Assembly: GCA_039812985.1 (NCBI GenBank)
Contig: JBDHUL010000043.1
Location: forward strand, 1 to 5,763
Direction of reading: 5' to 3'
DNA: 5,763 nt
Origin: JAPUDS01 sp039812985
Lineage (GTDB): Bacteria > Patescibacteriota > Saccharimonadia > Saccharimonadales > Saccharimonadaceae
The notes beneath the pieces were generated by a model. That model was not told the DNA's origin, searched no databases, and worked only from the letters and a program-made list of their open reading frames with translations. The position numbers were made by a program, and so were the translations under genes. Positions 1-5,763 of this stretch are shown here, piece by piece; the stretch's first letter is position 1; each line of letters starts with the position of its first letter.

Positions 1-284
1 CCTCGATTTTGTGGCATATAGCTGAAATATACCCGCAGGTTCGTTTGAATCAAAAACAAAAGGACCATGCGCTACAGTGGCTGACGAAGCAGCTGGCGAC
101 GACGGATGTTGACTGGATTGTTGCGGCAAATTGCATGAAGGCGCTCAGAGAGTTCGTCCAGCGTGGTGACTATGACAGGACAGCGTTCAGTGAACTTTTG
201 ATGGTACAGCAACATCATCACTCCAAGTCAGTCGTGCGAAAAGCCGCGAAACTACTCGAAGCAGTGAAGCAGCGGAGCGCTTGA
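1..284 (+). CDS. HEAT-repeat-like protein, C-terminal part (5' end outside window)
   Basis: The frame is open from the left edge to a TGA at 282-284, so about 93 C-terminal residues are visible. A TTG at position 9 could serve as a start, but the reading frame continues upstream of it without a stop and it begins inside a conserved-looking helix (WHIAEIYPQV), so I treat the gene as partial. The sequence is helical and fits paired-helix HEAT/armadillo-type repeats: one unit around WHIAEI to the QWLTKQL segment, a second around DWIVAANCMKALREF, and a third ending in VRKAAKLLEAV. Such proteins are usually cytosolic scaffolds for protein binding, and no catalytic residue is visible. The next gene starts 2 bases after its stop, which suggests cotranscription. 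The family assignment is from pattern only; the specific partner or function is unknown. Confidence 0.6.
   Translation, partial: SILWHIAEIYPQVRLNQKQKDHALQWLTKQLATTDVDWIVAANCMKALREFVQRGDYDRTAFSELLMVQQHHHSKSVVRKAAKLLEAVKQRSA
274..277 (+). promoter_or_regulatory. Ribosome binding site for the DUF1697 gene
   Basis: GGAG lies 9 bases before the ATG at 287. It supports that ATG as the true start of the DUF1697 reading frame rather than the TTG at 363, which lies in the second frame and has no comparable signal. Confidence 0.5.
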
Positions 285-286
285 GA

Positions 287-854
287 ATGAACTATGTTGC
301 GCTCATCCGCGGGATTATGCCGAGCAACCCAAACATGAGCAATCCAAACCTGTGCCGGGTGATTGAACGTTTGGGGTATACCAATGTGCAGGCAGTTATT
401 GCCAGTGGCAATGTTCTTTTCGTCTGGTGAGACGGACGAGCAGACGATCGAGCGAGATATGTCGGAAGCACTTAGGGGCGAACTTGGTATTCCTGGCCCG
501 GTACTGATACGGAGTCAGTCAGAGCTTGAGGCGCTACTCGCCGCGCGGCCATTTGGCAACCGAACGCATGGCCAAACAACGTATTTGTCAGTGACGTTTT
601 TCGCTGATAGAATGAAAAAAACAGAGTTGAATTTGCCCGGCGCAGAGATAGTACACCTGACAACTCGAGAACTCTGTATCGTTACAAACACGGAGAAGAA
701 TCCTGGTTCGGACGTGATGAGGGCGTTACAAAAAGCCTATGGAAAACATATCACGACGCGGACTTGGCGAACGGTTGAGCGTATACTAAAGAAGGTGAAG
801 GAGACAAATCACCCCCCGGAAAAAGCAACTAACCATAAAGGAGTAAAGCAATGA
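287..854 (+). pseudogene. DUF1697 family protein, frameshifted
   Basis: Two overlapping frames together make one DUF1697 protein of about 188 residues, close to the usual family length. The first frame starts at ATG 287 with MNYVALIRGI, then PSNPNMSN and a VIASGNVLF segment, all typical of the DUF1697 N-terminus (RGIN...SGNVVF). It then meets an in-frame TGA at 428-430. The remainder continues in the +1 frame from about 420 (SSGETDEQTIERD) to the TGA at 852-854, including the C-terminal part with TNTEKNPGSDVMRAL and RTWRTVERI, which also fits the family. The break falls in the run of four T at 417-420, so it could be a real mutation, a sequencing or assembly error, or less likely a programmed +1 shift at CTT-T. 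The biochemical function of DUF1697 is not established. The stop overlaps the next gene's ATG, so translation may be coupled. Confidence 0.8.
837..843 (+). promoter_or_regulatory. Ribosome binding site for the VOC-family gene
   Basis: AAAGGAG sits 7 bases before the ATG at 851, inside the last codons of the DUF1697 frame. With the ATGA overlap it fixes the start of the downstream gene and suggests it is translated even if the upstream frame is broken. Confidence 0.7.
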
Positions 855-1273
855 CACAACTCAACCCGTATATTCATTTTAAAGACAATGCCCGTGAGGC
901 GTTTACGTTCTATCAGTCAATACTTGGGGGGAGGCTTGAAATGCACACTTTTGGCGAATTTCATGCTAGCGAAGACCCTACCGAACAAGACAACATTATG
1001 CATGTGACGCTGGCACTGGACAGCGGCGAAGCACTCATGGGGGCGGACACTCCTAAAATCATGCCCGAATACGGTAAGGAACCGTGCGGATTTAGCGTAA
1101 GTCTCAGCGGTGACGATGCAGAGACACTGCGTCGTCAGTTTGCGCAGTTTGCCGAAGGCGGGACGATTCATATGCCGCTCGAGAAGCAGATATGGGGTGA
1201 CGAATTCGGCATGGCGACGGATAAATTTGGTATCAACTGGATGATAAACATCCATGAACCAACTGGAGAATAA
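851..1273 (+). CDS. PhnB-like VOC superfamily protein (glyoxalase/bleomycin-resistance fold)
   Basis: A complete 140-residue protein with the hallmarks of the PhnB-like branch of the vicinal oxygen chelate superfamily. These are an N-terminal NPYIHF followed by AFTFYQSILGG (residues 17-27), a central IMHVTLAL strand (49-56) with LMGADTP, and a C-terminal WGDEFGMATDKFGINWMIN segment (115-133). Length and motif order match single-domain PhnB-like proteins, which form dimers of paired beta-alpha-beta-beta-beta units. Members range from metal-dependent enzymes to binding proteins. His9 and His51 are possible ligands, but I cannot establish a complete metal site, so no reaction or substrate is assigned. 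The start ATG is supported by a strong ribosome binding site and overlaps the DUF1697 stop by 4 bases. It is probably the last gene of the three-gene run. Confidence 0.88.
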   Translation: MTQLNPYIHFKDNAREAFTFYQSILGGRLEMHTFGEFHASEDPTEQDNIMHVTLALDSGEALMGADTPKIMPEYGKEPCGFSVSLSGDDAETLRRQFAQFAEGGTIHMPLEKQIWGDEFGMATDKFGINWMINIHEPTGE

Positions 1274-1275
1274 CC

Positions 1276-1307
1276 GGCTATACGAGCCGAGTGTTCGGGG
1301 CTATACT
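1276..1307 (+). promoter_or_regulatory. Possible clp promoter/operator region with direct repeat
   Basis: The 55-base gap between the VOC gene and clp holds TATACT at 1302-1307, a good -10 box by sequence, but no convincing TTGACA-like -35 box at the right distance. The 8-mer GGCTATAC occurs twice, at 1276-1283 and 1299-1306, 23 bases apart, so the first copy could be part of an operator or a second -10-like site. A small inverted repeat, CGGCT/AGCCG (1275-1279 and 1285-1289), overlaps the first copy. No CIRCE element or CtsR heptad repeat, the usual heat-shock operators for clp genes, is seen. The call is tentative. Confidence 0.35.
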
Positions 1308-1318
1308 GGGTAATGGAT

Positions 1319-1324
1319 AGGAGG
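1319..1324 (+). promoter_or_regulatory. Ribosome binding site for the clp ATPase gene
   Basis: AGGAGG, a perfect anti-16S match, ends 4 bases before the ATG at 1329. This supports the start that includes the N-terminal Cys motif rather than a later start at the N-domain. Confidence 0.75.
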
Positions 1325-1328
1325 TGTT

Positions 1329-3965
1329 ATGGACAGTGTATGCGATATATGCAAGATTCGGCCCGCGACGCATCGGGTGAGTGTCAGCCAGAACGGACAG
1401 ACGGCCGAACTCCACGTGTGCGATGTTGACTACGGACGGTTGCGTCAGCAATCGACGAGCAGTTCGCCGTTTGAATCGTTGTTTTTCGGACGTGATCCAT
1501 TAGCGGCATTTGAGCAGGCTCTTACGCGGCCGCAACGAGCGCAGGCGGCTGGTATCGAGACCCTGCTGTCGGATATCACCAAAGAGATTATTCAGCGCGC
1601 GGGCGAAGTCGCGCATCAATTCGGCAGGAACGAAGTTGATACCGAACACCTGCTCTACGCTCTCGCCGACAATGACGTCGTGGCTGAGATATTGAAACAA
1701 TACAAACTTCAACCTGATGACATAAAAGGATACATAGATGCGAATGCCCCCAAGGACACGCCGTCGGATGTCGAAGCCGAAATGGGGGTAAGTCCGCGGG
1801 TGAAAAGTGTACTGAGCAGTGCGTACCAGATTTCGCGGGAGCTTGGGCACGGCTATATTGGCCCGGAGCACTTGCTGATTGCCCTCGCGGCCGAAGAGGA
1901 GGGGATGGCGAGCGAGGTATTGCACAAATATGGCCTCACACCGGAAAGCCTGAGAGCTAAGACAACGAAAGTTGTTGGCAGCGGAGCGGAGGGAGGGAAA
2001 GTTGACGCCCAGTCGACGACACCCGAACTTGACAAATATTCGAGAGATCTTTCGGCGCTTGCGCGCGGTGGTAAACTCGACCCCGTCATTGGTCGGAGCG
2101 ACGAGATACAAACTACCATCGAGATTTTGAGTCGACGGACAAAAAACAACCCGGTGCTCATCGGCGAGCCGGGTGTGGGGAAAACGGCGATTGTCGAGGG
2201 ATTGGCGCAGCGGATTGAATCGGGGGAAGTGCCTGAGGTGCTTGAGGGTAAACGTGTTGTCGAACTGAGCCTTATGTCGGTCATTGCTGGCGCGAAGTTT
2301 AAGGGCGAGTTCGAAGAACGTATCAAAGCAGTGATTGACGAGATAGTGGCACACAAAGACGAACTTGTCGTGTTTGTGGACGAGATTCACACTATGGTCG
2401 GAGCGGGGGCAGGTGGCGGCGAAGGGACAATGGATGTCGCGAACATCATGAAACCAGCGCTGGCGCGCGGCGAATTGCACCTCATCGGCGCGACGACATT
2501 GAACGAGTACCAAAAATACATTGAAAAAGATTCGGCTCTTGAGCGGCGATTTCAGCCAGTGATGGTGCCAGAGCCGACAGCGGAACAGGCTATAGAGATC
2601 ATCCGTGGACTGCGTGATAGTTATGAGGCGCACCATAAAGTAAAGATAGACGACAGTGCGGTGACAGCGGCGGTGGATTTGAGCGATCGCTACATTACGA
2701 CACGGTTTTTGCCAGATAAGGCGATTGATCTCATCGACCAAGCGTCAGCCCGGGTGCGTATCGCAGCGGACACGAGGACCAGCGAGATTGCCCGGTATGA
2801 TGACGATATCGCCCGGCTGGGACGCGAAGAAGAATCAGCTCGTAACCATAAGAAAACCGACGAAGCCGCTCGGCTGGCGAAGGAAATAAAGCAGCTGACC
2901 GCACAGGCCGACGAGCTGAAAGAAACCTGGAAACGCGAAAAAGGCGTTAGTACCAGCGTGGTGACGGGGAGCGATGTTGCGGCGATCGTGAGTACCCTAA
3001 CGGGTGTACCTGTCAGCGAGCTTACAGAGGAGGAAAAGCAAAAACTTCTCCGACTCGAGGATAAACTTCATCAGCGAATCGTCGGACAGGATGAGGCGGT
3101 CACGGCCGTGAGTGATGCAGTACGCCTGTCTCGGGCCGGACTTACTCAAGGTTCCCGGCCGATTGCAAATTTTCTGTTCCTCGGGCCAACTGGTGTCGGC
3201 AAAACTGAACTTGCTAAAGCACTTGCCTGGTCGGTGTTTGGCGATGAGTCGGCCATGATTCGTATTGACATGAGTGAGTATATGGAACGGCATGCCGTCA
3301 GCCGCCTCGTGGGGGCGCCTCCTGGATATGTCGGCTATGACGAAGGCGGCCAGTTAACCGAAGCGATACGCCGTCGACCCTACAGCGTTATTTTGCTTGA
3401 TGAAATCGAAAAAGCCCATCCCGATGTCTACAATATACTGCTACAGGTGTTTGATGACGGGCGTCTCACAGATGGCAAGGGCCGGGTGGTGGATTTTACA
3501 AATACCGTTATCATCGCCACGAGCAACCTCGGTAGCCAGTTGATTATCAACAACGACAAAGCCGCAGGCAAGGATAAAAAAGACAAAACGACGCTCAAAG
3601 ATAATCTCATGGAGGTACTTCGAGGGCATTTTCGTCCGGAGTTTTTGAACCGCATCGATGACATTATCGTGTTCGACGCGCTTACTAAGGATCAGATCAA
3701 AAATATCGTTCGATTCCAACTTGAAAAAGTGACACAGATGCTTTCAGGACAAGACGTTACGATTACTTTTAGTGACAGTCTTATTGACTATGTCGCCGAA
3801 CGAGGCTATCAGCCTGAATATGGCGCTCGTGAACTGCGGCGCCTTATTAAAACCGATGTCGAAAATGTCCTGGCTCGCAAACTCCTTGCCGGGGAAATAG
3901 CTGAGGGGGCAACCGTTAGGCTTGACTATTCAAAAAAGGACGGGGTGACGGTAACTGCACTGTGA
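1329..3965 (+). CDS. clpC: Hsp100/Clp AAA+ ATPase, ClpC/ClpE-like, with N-terminal zinc-finger-like motif
   Basis: An 878-residue two-ring unfoldase of the cytosol that threads proteins through a hexameric pore using ATP. In order: a McsA/ClpE-type Cys motif (C5, C8, C31, with D34 where a fourth Cys is expected); a linker; two Clp N-domain repeats (about 73-135 and 154-213); the first AAA+ module with Walker A GEPGVGKT (279-286), Walker B VVFVDE (347-352) and Arg-finger region ERRF (405-408); a short coiled-coil middle domain (about 484-540); and the second AAA+ module with Walker A GPTGVGKT (619-626), Walker B VILLDE (687-692), sensor N733, Arg finger R775 and sensor-2 GAR (832-834). Pore loops are KFKG (323-326) and GYVG (666-669). 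Both ATPase sites look intact. The middle domain is of ClpC length, not the long ClpB type. The loop after TSNLG (736-768) has no clear [LIV]-G-[FL] tripeptide for ClpP docking, so a partner protease is uncertain. clpC is the nearest family name; clpE is the alternative because of the Cys motif. Confidence 0.93.
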   Translation: MDSVCDICKIRPATHRVSVSQNGQTAELHVCDVDYGRLRQQSTSSSPFESLFFGRDPLAAFEQALTRPQRAQAAGIETLLSDITKEIIQRAGEVAHQFGRNEVDTEHLLYALADNDVVAEILKQYKLQPDDIKGYIDANAPKDTPSDVEAEMGVSPRVKSVLSSAYQISRELGHGYIGPEHLLIALAAEEEGMASEVLHKYGLTPESLRAKTTKVVGSGAEGGKVDAQSTTPELDKYSRDLSALARGGKLDPVIGRSDEIQTTIEILSRRTKNNPVLIGEPGVGKTAIVEGLAQRIESGEVPEVLEGKRVVELSLMSVIAGAKFKGEFEERIKAVIDEIVAHKDELVVFVDEIHTMVGAGAGGGEGTMDVANIMKPALARGELHLIGATTLNEYQKYIEKDSALERRFQPVMVPEPTAEQAIEIIRGLRDSYEAHHKVKIDDSAVTAAVDLSDRYITTRFLPDKAIDLIDQASARVRIAADTRTSEIARYDDDIARLGREEESARNHKKTDEAARLAKEIKQLTAQADELKETWKREKGVSTSVVTGSDVAAIVSTLTGVPVSELTEEEKQKLLRLEDKLHQRIVGQDEAVTAVSDAVRLSRAGLTQGSRPIANFLFLGPTGVGKTELAKALAWSVFGDESAMIRIDMSEYMERHAVSRLVGAPPGYVGYDEGGQLTEAIRRRPYSVILLDEIEKAHPDVYNILLQVFDDGRLTDGKGRVVDFTNTVIIATSNLGSQLIINNDKAAGKDKKDKTTLKDNLMEVLRGHFRPEFLNRIDDIIVFDALTKDQIKNIVRFQLEKVTQMLSGQDVTITFSDSLIDYVAERGYQPEYGARELRRLIKTDVENVLARKLLAGEIAEGATVRLDYSKKDGVTVTAL

Positions 3966-3985
3966 ACCGGTTGTCCGAGGGGTGC

Positions 3986-4023
3986 AACAAACAGACTAGG
4001 TACGAATGCCCTAGTCTGTTGTT
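3986..4023. terminator. Hairpin terminator between convergent genes
   Basis: A 10-bp perfect stem, ACAGACTAGG (3991-4000) with CCTAGTCTGT (4010-4019), has a 9-base loop and is extended by four more pairs with one bulged A (3986-3990 with 4020-4023). It lies 20 bases after the clp stop and 21 bases before the end of the minus-strand surface-protein gene. The tail is T-rich but interrupted on both strands: TTGTTCTCT after the stem on +, and TTTGTTG on -. It is well placed to act in both directions. Confidence 0.8.
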
Positions 4024-4044
4024 CTCTATAAGGTTTTCCATGTA

Positions 4045-5625
4045 TTATCGGCGGAACGTTGTGGTGTGGAGGAATCTCCGGTGAGCGTAGAATGCGGCGG
4101 CAAGTGCCAGTATGCCAGCGGCAGTTACTATGCTTAAGACTTCGTTGCCGCCAGTCTTTGCTAATGTTGGCGTAGCTGGTACAGCCGGTGTGGCCGGTGG
4201 AACATAGTTGAAGGTGAGTTCAGCCAGCACAGCGCCAAGGTCATAGGTCCAGTCGTCAATGTAGCGCATATTACCCCACGAACTCGCAGCGGCGTATTCG
4301 GCAGCATTGGTGATAGCCGGATCTCCGTTAGTATTGCCGTTTGAGGTGCCGCCTCCAGGCCGAACGCAGCCAGTGATATCCCAGCCATGTACGCCGCCGG
4401 TACTACTCGTGCCGGTCGTTGAATTGTTAATCGGGCTAATGGTCTTGGTGCCGCAGGTGTTTGACTGGAGTTGCGAGTCGTTCCAGAAGAGAACGGTCGG
4501 ACTATTCGACGAGCCATTGAGGCGATTCACCTCAATACCTCCGGCGTTTAGTTCGTCGTCGCCGCGAGTAAAGTGAATTTCACCTTGACGGTCAGCGAGT
4601 AGACGGAATTTCATGCTTGAGCGAGCGGGGATGTTCGCACCCGTACCGTCCTTGCCGTCGAAAGCAAAGGTCCATGCCCCCTCGTTGCTCGAGCTTTCGA
4701 TCGTGCGGTCAACCGGATCGGTGAACACGCCGTTGTTGTTCGTATCGACGAGGAGTGTCAGGTGCCCGGCGTAGTCTGAGAGGGTGGCTGAAACTGTTCC
4801 TGCCATGCCGGCATTAATATCCGTCGGAGTAAACGCTAAGTTAGCGATAGAGGCAGGGACAACAGCCGGACGCATTATCCAGTCGGTAGTGCCGTCTGGT
4901 AAATCTCCCGAAGCGGGCAAACCAGCCGTTGAAGGATTGCTGAAGAATATTTTGAACGTACCACCGCAGTCGCTGCGTGGAGTATAGCCACTTGGGTCAG
5001 TCGAGAGCGGGTTAACCATAATGCCCGTGCTCATGTAGGCAGGTTGACAGGTACTGTTCTGAGTAAGCCCGAAGGCGTTAGTGATAAATGACGAGTTTAC
5101 GCCGTTGTACTGACGAAAGACTGATTGGTAGAGGTACCCTTCTTTGTTGAGGTTATATAGGGTAATATCAGCAGCGCCTGGCATGTTCCACTGAATAATC
5201 TCGACCTTCTCGGTCCAAACGCGGCCAGGGATGAGCGCGTTGGCGGCTGTATAGGCACCAACATCCCAGTTGATACGGAGATTGCCGCCTGGGACGTTGA
5301 CGTTGGAGGTGATAGTGAGTTCCCATATACCGTCGCTGGTTGCAGCAGGGATTCCTGATAATGTTGCCGTGTCACCGACCGAACCCGTTCCGTCAATAGT
5401 AAGGGTTGGGCTTACCCAGCCAGTAGGACTCTTGAGTACGATCGCTCCGTTGTTTGCAGCCGTTCCGGAGACAATGCTTTCTTTCGTGAACAAAGCTTGA
5501 ACGTGCTCGCCGGATTTAACGAAAATATAGAGTGTTTGCGCAATAGGGGTTGCGCCACGGGACGTCAGGTCAAAGCCGACATTTGCCGGGAGCGTTTCGG
5601 CGTGGGCTTGGGGCGACTGTGCCAC
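4045..5625 (-). CDS. Secreted surface protein with LPXTG-like (LAKTG) sorting signal; 5' end disrupted
   Basis: From the GTG at 5625 the frame gives 526 residues. The N-terminus ends a signal peptide (AQSPQAHA, likely cleavage before ET). Reading further upstream gives LFLVGVV, the hydrophobic core, then a TAA at 5659-5661 with no ATG, GTG or TTG in frame and no ribosome binding site. The native start therefore seems lost, probably to the adjacent insertion sequence. The mature part is Thr/Ser/Asn/Gly-rich and beta-like, with four Cys (193, 220, 391, 420) that could form two disulfides. It has a calcium-loop-like DTNNNGVFTD (294-303) and an FlgD-like WTFAFDGKDGTG (318-329). The C-terminus has a Pro/Ala/Thr spacer (476-487), LAKTG (488-492), a hydrophobic segment (about 496-514) and basic residues ending FRR, the layout of a sortase substrate. 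A role as adhesin or envelope protein is inferred; the family is not recognised. Without its start, the allele may be silent or its product not exported. Confidence 0.78.
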   Translation of the reverse strand: MAQSPQAHAETLPANVGFDLTSRGATPIAQTLYIFVKSGEHVQALFTKESIVSGTAANNGAIVLKSPTGWVSPTLTIDGTGSVGDTATLSGIPAATSDGIWELTITSNVNVPGGNLRINWDVGAYTAANALIPGRVWTEKVEIIQWNMPGAADITLYNLNKEGYLYQSVFRQYNGVNSSFITNAFGLTQNSTCQPAYMSTGIMVNPLSTDPSGYTPRSDCGGTFKIFFSNPSTAGLPASGDLPDGTTDWIMRPAVVPASIANLAFTPTDINAGMAGTVSATLSDYAGHLTLLVDTNNNGVFTDPVDRTIESSSNEGAWTFAFDGKDGTGANIPARSSMKFRLLADRQGEIHFTRGDDELNAGGIEVNRLNGSSNSPTVLFWNDSQLQSNTCGTKTISPINNSTTGTSSTGGVHGWDITGCVRPGGGTSNGNTNGDPAITNAAEYAAASSWGNMRYIDDWTYDLGAVLAELTFNYVPPATPAVPATPTLAKTGGNEVLSIVTAAGILALAAAFYAHRRFLHTTTFRR

Positions 5626-5644
5626 GACACCGACTAAAAATAAT

Positions 5645-5763
5645 GGTTCAAGACCACTTTACCCATCCTTGTTACACTAAATAACAGATGGAAAACAAGT
5701 ATCTCAAGCGTTCACATATTTCTGAGGCTAAAACGAGACAGATTGTACGGTTGTTTTGCGAGG
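5645..5763 (+). mobile_element. Left end of an IS1595-family-like insertion sequence (cut by window edge)
   Basis: The element is inferred from the transposase start at 5688 and from the abrupt loss of the surface-protein reading frame at this place. The left end may be GGTTCAAGACC at 5645-5655. The 8 bases before it (5637-5644, AAAATAAT) would suit the AT-rich 8-bp target duplication known for IS1595 elements. The right end, terminal repeat and second duplication copy lie outside the window, so the boundary is approximate. Confidence 0.55.
5688..5763 (+). CDS. IS1595-family-like transposase, N-terminal fragment (continues past window)
   Basis: The ATG at 5688 opens a frame of 25 codons that runs off the right edge without a stop. 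The residues begin MENKYLKRSHIS and continue EAKTRQIVRLFCE. This basic start followed by a helix with an RLF-type core resembles the N-terminal helix-turn-helix region of IS1595-family transposases common in CPR genomes. The catalytic DDE-type (ISXO2-like) domain is not in the window. No strong ribosome binding site precedes the ATG. The assignment rests on a short segment recalled by pattern, so it is moderate. Confidence 0.6.
   Translation, partial: MENKYLKRSHISEAKTRQIVRLFCE

Noticed and set aside
287..430. UGA recoded as glycine to rescue the DUF1697 frame
   Set aside because: Reading through the UGA does not give DUF1697-like sequence, and UGA is a sensible stop for the HEAT-like, DUF1697 and clp genes here.
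363..854. A separate gene starting at TTG 363
   Set aside because: Its first 19 residues do not fit DUF1697, while the upstream frame from ATG 287 supplies the expected N-terminus. It is the second half of a frameshifted gene.
1500..2741. A 413-residue open frame antisense to the clp ATPase gene
   Set aside because: It lies wholly within the clearly coding clp gene. Its product is rich in Arg, His, Phe and Cys with no domain, so it is a shadow of codon bias on the opposite strand.
3965..3972. Palindrome AACCGGTT at the clp stop codon
   Set aside because: Eight bases is short enough to occur by chance, and the nearby hairpin explains termination.
5644..5675. A minus-strand ATG at about 5666 (MGKVVLNHYF) as the start of the surface protein, joined by one missing T in the T5 run
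   Set aside because: One inserted T would restore the frame, but the resulting signal peptide is weak and polar, the ATG has no properly spaced ribosome binding site, and the insertion-sequence explanation accounts for more.
5670..5686. TGTTA/TAACA inverted repeat before the transposase start
   Set aside because: A five-base stem with a seven-base AT-rich loop is too weak to call a regulatory structure.

Overview
The window looks like chromosomal DNA from a Candidate Phyla Radiation (Patescibacteria) bacterium, most likely a Saccharibacterium (TM7). This is inferred from the gene types: a Clp ATPase with a zinc-finger-like N-terminus, a sortase-type surface protein and the start of an IS1595-like transposase. 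No marker gene is present. UGA acts as an ordinary stop in several genes, which argues against the recoded CPR lineages (Gracilibacteria, Absconditabacteria).

Layout. On the + strand, positions 1-1273 hold a tight three-gene run. It consists of the C-terminal end of a HEAT-repeat-like protein, a DUF1697 protein whose reading frame is broken by a one-base shift near 419, and a PhnB-like VOC (glyoxalase/bleomycin-resistance fold) protein. The second gene starts 2 bases after the first ends, and the third overlaps the second by ATGA, so the three are probably cotranscribed. A 55-base gap with a possible promoter and a strong ribosome binding site leads into a large Hsp100/Clp ATPase of 878 residues (1329-3965). 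A hairpin at 3986-4023 lies between the convergent clp gene and a minus-strand gene and probably terminates both.

The minus-strand gene (4045 to about 5644) encodes a secreted surface protein. It has an FlgD/calcium-loop-like central region, a Pro/Ala/Thr spacer and a C-terminal sorting signal (LAKTG, membrane segment, basic tail). Its 5' end has no credible start: the signal-peptide frame runs upstream into a stop. Immediately beyond, on the + strand, begins an IS1595-family-like transposase (5688 onward, cut by the window edge). The simplest reading is that an insertion sequence landed in the signal-peptide region of the surface-protein gene.

The most interesting points are the hybrid Clp ATPase, the IS disruption of the surface protein and the DUF1697 frameshift. 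The Clp ATPase has a ClpE/McsA-type Cys motif lacking its fourth Cys, a ClpC-type N-domain and short middle domain, and no recognisable ClpP-docking tripeptide. I see no clear evidence of a wholly new multi-gene system.
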